Position numbers and translations under genes: made by a program. A stretch of DNA of 64,000 nucleotides from Rhizobium rhizoryzae (lineage in GTDB: Bacteria > Pseudomonadota > Alphaproteobacteria > Rhizobiales > Rhizobiaceae): positions 1,283,501-1,347,500 of the forward strand of contig NZ_CP049250.1 of NCBI RefSeq assembly GCF_011046895.1. Direction: 5' to 3'. Positions 57,940 through 64,000 of the stretch are shown here, piece after piece (the stretch's first letter is position 1; every line of letters begins with the position of its first letter). Below the pieces are notes generated by a model. The model made no database searches. It saw only the letters and a program-made list of their open reading frames with translations, and had not been told where the DNA came from.

Positions 57940-58815
57940 ATGCCTTCACTTAAGGATCTGAAAAACCGGATCGCCTCCGTCAAGGCGACGCAGAAGATCA
58001 CCAAGGCGATGAAAATGGTCGCCGCGGCGAAGCTGCGCCGTGCGCAAGAGGCGGCCGAAGCGGCCCGCCCCTATGCGGAACGGATGAACCGCGTTCTTGC
58101 CGGCCTCAGCGCCGCCTCTGCCAATAGCGCAGAGGCACCGCTGCTGCTGACCGGTACCGGCAAGAGCCAGACCCACCTGCTGATCGTTGCCACGGGTGAG
58201 CGCGGACTGGCTGGAGGTTTCAACTCCTCCATCATCCGTCTGGCTCGTGACCATGCGCTGAAGCTTCTTTCGGAAGGCAAGACCGTCAAGATCCTGACTG
58301 TCGGCCGCAAGGGTAACGATATCCTGCGCCGCAGCTTCCGTGAGAACATTGTCGACTACGTCACGTTCCGCGAAGTCAAGCAGCTTGGCTTCGTACAGGC
58401 GAATGAAGTGGCCCAGAAGGTTCTGGCCCTCTTCAACGCCGGCGAGTTCGACGTCGCAACGCTGTTCTATGCCCGCTTCGCTTCCGTCATCTCGCAGGTG
58501 GCGACGGCGCAGCAAATCATTCCGGCCAAGTTCGATCAGGCGGAAGTGCCAGCGACTGCTGCACTTTATGAGTACGAGCCGGGCGAACAGGAGATCCTGG
58601 AAGAACTGCTGCCGCGCAACATCGCGGTGCAGATTTTCCGTGCCCTGCTGGAAAACAACGCTTCCTTCTACGGTGCGCAGATGTCCGCCATGGACAACGC
58701 GACACGTAATGCTGGCGACATGATCAACAAGCTGACCTTGTCTTACAACCGTCAGCGTCAGGCGCAGATCACGAAGGAACTCATCGAAATCATTTCGGGC
58801 GCGGAAGCGCTCTAA
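57940..58815 (+). CDS. atpG: ATP synthase subunit gamma
   Basis: The product is 291 residues, the central rotor shaft. The N-terminal coiled-coil begins [24 protein letters not shown], and the C-terminal helix contains [14 protein letters not shown] and [13 protein letters not shown]. Located 27 bases after atpA, 21 before atpD, with AAGGA upstream. Confidence 0.96.
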   Translation: MPSLKDLKNRIASVKATQKITKAMKMVAAAKLRRAQEAAEAARPYAERMNRVLAGLSAASANSAEAPLLLTGTGKSQTHLLIVATGERGLAGGFNSSIIRLARDHALKLLSEGKTVKILTVGRKGNDILRRSFRENIVDYVTFREVKQLGFVQANEVAQKVLALFNAGEFDVATLFYARFASVISQVATAQQIIPAKFDQAEVPATAALYEYEPGEQEILEELLPRNIAVQIFRALLENNASFYGAQMSAMDNATRNAGDMINKLTLSYNRQRQAQITKELIEIISGAEAL

Positions 58816-60267
<1,452 letters not shown>

Positions 60268-60278
60268 TGTCATCGACG

Positions 60279-60306
60279 GAAGGCGCGCCCTGATTGGGCG
60301 CGCTTC
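60279..60306 (+). other. Hairpin between atpD and atpC
   Basis: Stem GAAG-(G bulge)-CGCGCCC / GGGCGCG-CTTC (60279-60290 with 60296-60306), loop TGATT. No T-run. It sits in the only sizeable internal gap of the atp operon. It may set the beta/epsilon ratio by partial termination or by protecting the message; that is inference. Confidence 0.4.
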
Positions 60307-60341
60307 TCCATCCTGCATAACGCCCGGAGAAGTGGACCGTC

Positions 60342-60749
60342 ATGGCCGACTCTTTTGATTTTGAATTGGTGTCTCCCGAGCGCCTGCTGGTTTCGGAAAA
60401 GGTGACGGAAGTCATCATTCCGGCAACTCTCGGTGAGATGACCGTATTGGCGAAGCATGCGCCAACGATGACGACGATCAAGCCAGGCGTGCTGACCGTC
60501 AAGCTGGTCTCTGGCCAGGTCAAGAAGTACGTCGTGTTCGGCGGGTTCGCGGACATTCTGCCTTCGGGCTGCACCGTGCTGGCGGAGTCTGCTGTTGCCC
60601 AGGAAGACGCAAATCGCGATCTCTTCCAGCAGCGGATTGAAGCTCTGCGCGCCGATATCTCGGATGCGCCCACGGATGAGCATCGCACGAAGCTCGAGCA
60701 CATGCTGGCCGAACTCACGCATCTCAACCATTCGATTCTGCCTGGTTGA
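60342..60749 (+). CDS. atpC: ATP synthase subunit epsilon
   Basis: The product is 135 residues, the regulatory F1 subunit. The N-terminal beta-sandwich (DFELVSPERLLVSEKVTEV, ATLGEMTVLAKHAPTMTTIKPG) and the C-terminal two-helix domain (NRDLFQQRIEAL, KLEHMLAELTHL) match the family. The last gene of the F1 operon, followed by a strong terminator. F0 genes are not in the window, as expected in Rhizobiales. Confidence 0.95.
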   Translation: MADSFDFELVSPERLLVSEKVTEVIIPATLGEMTVLAKHAPTMTTIKPGVLTVKLVSGQVKKYVVFGGFADILPSGCTVLAESAVAQEDANRDLFQQRIEALRADISDAPTDEHRTKLEHMLAELTHLNHSILPG

Positions 60750-60776
60750 AGTGCGAAGTTGAGTCTGATTTTTGGA

Positions 60777-60804
60777 AAGGCGGTCCATTGGGCCGCCTTT
60801 TTCA
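60777..60804 (+). terminator. Intrinsic terminator of the atp operon
   Basis: Stem AAAGGCGGTCC / GGGCCGCCTTT (60777-60787 with 60791-60801, one T-G pair), loop ATT, T-run to 60803. Confidence 0.88.
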
Positions 60805-60965
60805 TTTGGACGGATCCGCTTTATTGGACTTTCGCCAGGTCAAGCGCGCTGGACTGTCGGTCGAGGATCGAGGCGGCTGCTGCCAGAGAAAGCACTATCC
60901 ATCCTTTGGTTGTCATCTGCCGCTGTTCGTGTACCTATCCCCGTGGCCAGTATGAGAGGTAGGGC

Positions 60966-61898
60966 ATGAAAGTCGGCATCGTGGGTGCAGGCATGGTCGG
61001 CAGTGCGGCAGGGTTTGCGCTCGCGCTTGCAGGAACCGCCAGCGAAATCGTTTTCGTCGATCAGAACCGCGCACTTGCGCTGGCGCAGGCAGAAGATATC
61101 TCCCACGCGACTCCGTTCCATTCGGCGACCAAGGTCACATCCGGTGGTTATGACGCGCTGGACGGCGCCGACATGGTCATCCTCGCAGCTGGTGTCAGCC
61201 AGAAGCCGGGTGAAACGCGTCTGGCCCTCCTCGAACGGAATACGGAGGTATTTCGTGTTGTCGTCGGCGCCGTGCTGGCTGTGGTTTCTGATCCTATCCT
61301 TTTGATCGCGTCGAACCCGGTCGATATCATGACGCATGTCGCAACACGGCTTTCCGGCCTGCCGAGAAGCAAGGTCATCGGGTCTGGAACCATTCTGGAT
61401 ACGGCGCGCTTCCGGAGCCTCATCGGCCGTCATCTCGGCATCTCCCCACAATCCGTGCACGCCTATGTGCTGGGGGAACATGGTGACAGCGAGGTGTTGA
61501 CGTGGTCGAATGCACGGGCCGGTTCCATCGGGCTCAGTGCTTTCGCCGAACAGGTCGGCCGGCCTCTGACGCAGGACCTGCGTCAATCAATCGATCACGA
61601 TGTCCGTAACGCGGCCTATCGCATCATTGAAGGTAAAGGATCAACCTATTACGGGATCGGTGGGGGCCTGGCCCGGATCGTGAAAGCCATAGCGCAGGAT
61701 CAGCAGGCGATCCTATCTGTCTCGACCACCACAGACGTTGTCGAGGGCATCGAGAATGTCACGCTCTCCTTGCCCCGCGTCATCGGTCGGGCCGGGGTCC
61801 ACCTTGATCTTCATCCCGACCTCGACGACGAGGAGAGGGAAGGGCTCAGGAGAAGTGCCGAGATGTTGAAGGATTTGTCTGGAAAGCTCGCATTGTAG
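60966..61898 (+). CDS. ldh: L-lactate dehydrogenase-like enzyme
   Basis: The product is 310 residues, Rossmann motif GAGMVGS at 7-13. The specificity loop reads SQKPGETR (78-85), with Gln79 at the position that selects lactate rather than malate (contrast the Arg of the mdh gene in this window). The conserved Arg150 is in DTARFR, and the catalytic His172 in GEHGDSE. GAGAGG lies upstream of the ATG. A LysR gene follows 84 bases later; they may or may not be linked. Confidence 0.85.
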   Translation: MKVGIVGAGMVGSAAGFALALAGTASEIVFVDQNRALALAQAEDISHATPFHSATKVTSGGYDALDGADMVILAAGVSQKPGETRLALLERNTEVFRVVVGAVLAVVSDPILLIASNPVDIMTHVATRLSGLPRSKVIGSGTILDTARFRSLIGRHLGISPQSVHAYVLGEHGDSEVLTWSNARAGSIGLSAFAEQVGRPLTQDLRQSIDHDVRNAAYRIIEGKGSTYYGIGGGLARIVKAIAQDQQAILSVSTTTDVVEGIENVTLSLPRVIGRAGVHLDLHPDLDDEEREGLRRSAEMLKDLSGKLAL

Positions 61899-61982
61899 CG
61901 CGAAAGCGGGGGCTTCTTCTGTTGTCGATCCTGACACCGTGTGGAACTGTTGCGTCAGCAAGCGAATGGGGTCCTGACAGGC

Positions 61983-62918
61983 ATGATCGATAAGCTCGAA
62001 TTCTTCATTGCTTTGGCCGGTGCTGGTCATTTCGGTCGCGCCGCGGAGGAGTGTGGGGTCTCCCAGCCCACACTCTCGGCGGCCATTCGCCAGCTTGAAG
62101 ACCAGCTGGGCGTCATTCTTGTCGTGCGCGGTTCCCGCTATCAGGGCCTTACACCCGAGGGACAGCGCGTGCTGGAATGGGCGCGACGGATCGTCAGCGA
62201 TACCCGCACCATGCGCGAAGAGATGCGGGCCGCGCGGAAAGGTCTCGCCGGTCATATCCGGCTTGCCGTCATTCCCACTGCGCTGGCCATGGTGCCACGC
62301 CTCACGGAGCCATTTCAGGCGCGCCATCCGGCAGTTACGTTCTCTGTCACGTCGCGCACGTCACTCCTGGTGCTCAGTCAGCTGGAAAATCTCGAGATCG
62401 ACGCCGGCATCACATACCTCGACAATGAACCGCTTGGCCGCGTGACGACGGTTCCGCTCTATTCGGAGCGGTATCACCTGATTGCCGCAACAGGAACGCC
62501 ACTGGCAGACCAGGAATCGGTGACCTGGAAAGAGGTTTCCGCTCTTCGGCTTTGCCTATTGACGCCGGATATGCAAAACCGCCGCATCATCAACAAGCAC
62601 ATGGCAGAAGCTGGTGTCTGGGCCAAGCCAACGCTTGAATCGAATTCGATGATCGTGCTGTTTTCCCATATCAGGACCGGTCAATGGGCGTCGATCATGC
62701 CGCGTAACGTCGCGGAATCCTTTGGTTTTCCGGAACAGATCCGAATGGTTCCGATCGTCGAGCCAGATGCCGAACATCTGGTTGGGCTGGTCGCAACGCA
62801 TCGCGAACCACATACTCCGCTGGTCTCTGCCCTGCTGCACGAGGCGCGATTGCGCGCTGCAGCATTGGATTTCGATAGAAATCTCCTATCGAGCGACGGA
62901 AAGCCGTTATTGACCTAG
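61983..62918 (+). CDS. LysR-family transcriptional regulator
   Basis: The product is 311 residues. The N-terminal helix-turn-helix (MIDKLEFFIALAGAGHFGRAA and CGVSQPTLSAAI) and a type-2 periplasmic-binding effector domain are intact. Its position directly upstream of fdsG suggests it regulates the formate dehydrogenase operon (as FdsR does in other proteobacteria). The start at 61983 was chosen over an in-frame one 42 bases upstream because LysR proteins begin at this helix. The effector is unknown. Confidence 0.87.
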   Translation: MIDKLEFFIALAGAGHFGRAAEECGVSQPTLSAAIRQLEDQLGVILVVRGSRYQGLTPEGQRVLEWARRIVSDTRTMREEMRAARKGLAGHIRLAVIPTALAMVPRLTEPFQARHPAVTFSVTSRTSLLVLSQLENLEIDAGITYLDNEPLGRVTTVPLYSERYHLIAATGTPLADQESVTWKEVSALRLCLLTPDMQNRRIINKHMAEAGVWAKPTLESNSMIVLFSHIRTGQWASIMPRNVAESFGFPEQIRMVPIVEPDAEHLVGLVATHREPHTPLVSALLHEARLRAAALDFDRNLLSSDGKPLLT

Positions 62919-63038
62919 TGTCGGCAAATTCGCCATTCTTCGCAAAAGACAAATATACGTCGTCGCAGATGAGCGAGCCGACTTAACAGGAAGCTCTCTG
63001 GAGCGACCTGGGTCTTGTCGGTTTGGGAGGACTGACTG

Positions 63039-63518
63039 ATGAACATTCGTGCCGTTGCCGTCGATGAGGCAACACGGGTTTCCGAGATCGTTGAAAGCTG
63101 TCGCCATCTGGAAGGGCCGCTTCTTCCTGTTCTTCATAAGGTGCAGGCTGAATTCGGTTTCGTTCCCGAGAGTGCAAAGCAAATCATCGCCAAAGCTCTC
63201 AACCTGTCACGGGCCGAGGTTCACGGGGTCGTCACCTTCTACCACGATTTTCGCGATCATCCTGCCGGACGGCATACGCTGAAGCTCTGTCGCGCCGAGG
63301 CTTGCCAGTCGATGGGCTGCGAGTCTCTGGCGGAGCAGATCAAGGCAAAGCTGGGCGTTGATTGGCATGGGACGACTTCGGACGGTGCGATCACGCTTGA
63401 GCCGGTCTTCTGTCTTGGCCTTTGTGCGCAGGCGCCTGCCGCGATGCTGGATGGCGATGTCTATGCCCGCCTGGACGAAGACTGTCTTGGCGAAATCCTG
63501 ACGGAGGCGCGCCGATGA
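63039..63518 (+). CDS. fdsG: NAD-dependent formate dehydrogenase, gamma subunit
   Basis: The product is 159 residues, NuoE-like. The [2Fe-2S] ligands are Cys84, Cys89, Cys125 and Cys129 (C-x4-C-x35-C-x3-C). It transfers electrons within the soluble molybdenum-dependent, NAD-linked formate dehydrogenase FdsABG. GGGAGGA lies about 7 bases before the ATG. Its stop overlaps fdsB by 4 bases (ATGA). Confidence 0.9.
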   Translation: MNIRAVAVDEATRVSEIVESCRHLEGPLLPVLHKVQAEFGFVPESAKQIIAKALNLSRAEVHGVVTFYHDFRDHPAGRHTLKLCRAEACQSMGCESLAEQIKAKLGVDWHGTTSDGAITLEPVFCLGLCAQAPAAMLDGDVYARLDEDCLGEILTEARR

Positions 63519-64000
63519 GTGTCACCGTTTTCGTTCCTCGCGATGCTGCCGCCCTGGCTGTTGGTGCTGACAGGGTTGCTGCGGCAATCGAGAAGGAAGC
63601 TGCCGCGCGCGGCGTGGATGTCCGCATCGTCCGCAACGGTTCGCGCGGCATGCTGTGGCTGGAAGTTCTGGTGGAGGTTCGCACTTCCAAGGGCCGTATA
63701 GCCTATGGACCGGTGAAAGCTTCCGATGCCGCATCTTTGTTCGATGCGGATTTTCTGAGTGGCGGCGATCACCCGCTTTGTCATGGGCTGACCAAGGAAA
63801 TCCCGTTCCTCAAAAGCCAGACGCGGCTGACATTCGCCCGCTGTGGTGTGACGGATCCATTGTCGCTCGAAGACTACCGGCATTACCAGGGCATGAAGGG
63901 TCTGGCCAACGCGCTTGCCATGGCGCCTGCAGATATCGTGAAACAGGTGACCGATAGTGGCCTGCGTGGTCGAGGTGGTGCAGGCTTCCCGACCGGTATC
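63515..64000 (+). CDS. fdsB: NAD-dependent formate dehydrogenase, beta subunit (partial)
   Basis: The first 162 residues are visible; the gene runs off the window. An N-terminal thioredoxin-like (NuoE-type fused) part leads into the NuoF-like flavin domain, whose FMN-binding GLRGRGGAGFPTG motif begins at about residue 149, just before the end. FdsB carries FMN and the 4Fe-4S cluster and reduces NAD. It starts in the stop codon of fdsG. Confidence 0.9.
   Translation, partial: MSVTVFVPRDAAALAVGADRVAAAIEKEAAARGVDVRIVRNGSRGMLWLEVLVEVRTSKGRIAYGPVKASDAASLFDADFLSGGDHPLCHGLTKEIPFLKSQTRLTFARCGVTDPLSLEDYRHYQGMKGLANALAMAPADIVKQVTDSGLRGRGGAGFPTGI

Overview
The window is a chromosomal core segment of an alphaproteobacterium, most likely Rhizobiaceae (Agrobacterium/Rhizobium group). 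The grounds are: an atpHAGDC operon beside priA and separate from any F0 genes; mdh-sucCDAB with lpdA downstream; a hemC-hemD-mitofilin-HemY cluster next to tsaD-gpsA; an Omp19-like lipoprotein; an IalB-like protein; and an intergenic palindromic repeat of the rhizobial type. It is GC-rich and about 95% coding. I see no tRNA, rRNA, CRISPR, insertion sequence or prophage. No gene-free stretch reaches 300 bases.

Layout. 1-3.7 kb: a YbbA-type ABC ATPase divergent from a TesA-like esterase, then small housekeeping genes (thpR, pterin dehydratase, a DUF1232 protein) and a secreted IalB-like protein. 3.9-8.1 kb: rlmN and a three-gene ABC importer whose leader can fold over its ribosome-binding site. 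8.1-13.4 kb: a LysE exporter, an SDR, argG, a MarR-MFS pair and an unknown gene. 13.5-23.4 kb: an M3 peptidase, a Tat-exported PhoD-like phosphatase, typA, a GNAT protein, ppa, yggU-yggT, and an MFS transporter facing a glutamine amidotransferase. 22.6-28.6 kb (minus): hemC, hemD, mitofilin/Mic60-like, HemY-like, TerB-like and the amidotransferase, apparently one operon. 28.7-32.7 kb: tsaD-gpsA-YciI-EVE-methyltransferase and a secreted unknown.

32.9-49.9 kb is the metabolic centre: sdhCDA, an interposed family 25 glycosyltransferase, sdhB, an Omp19-like lipoprotein, zapE, mdh, sucC, sucD, sucA, sucB, MAPEG, an SDR and lpdA. It encodes succinyl-CoA synthetase, 2-oxoglutarate dehydrogenase (E1, E2, E3), succinate dehydrogenase and malate dehydrogenase. 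50-55.6 kb: cytochrome b561, a TraB/GumN protein, xerC, priA and a membrane protein. 55.8-60.8 kb: atpHAGDC, the F1 part of ATP synthase. 61-64 kb: an L-lactate dehydrogenase-like gene, a LysR regulator, and the start of an NAD-dependent formate dehydrogenase operon (fdsG, then fdsB cut by the window end).

The most unusual signals are regulatory or organisational. They are a leader hairpin masking the ribosome-binding site of the ABC importer; a structured sucD-sucA leader with a hairpin between Shine-Dalgarno and start; the ppa terminator written inside the convergent yggU gene; a glycosyltransferase wedged into the sdh operon; a methyltransferase whose conserved N-terminus precedes any normal start codon; and a perfect 18-base palindrome upstream of mdh. 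All functions are inferred from reading motifs and context; no database search was run.
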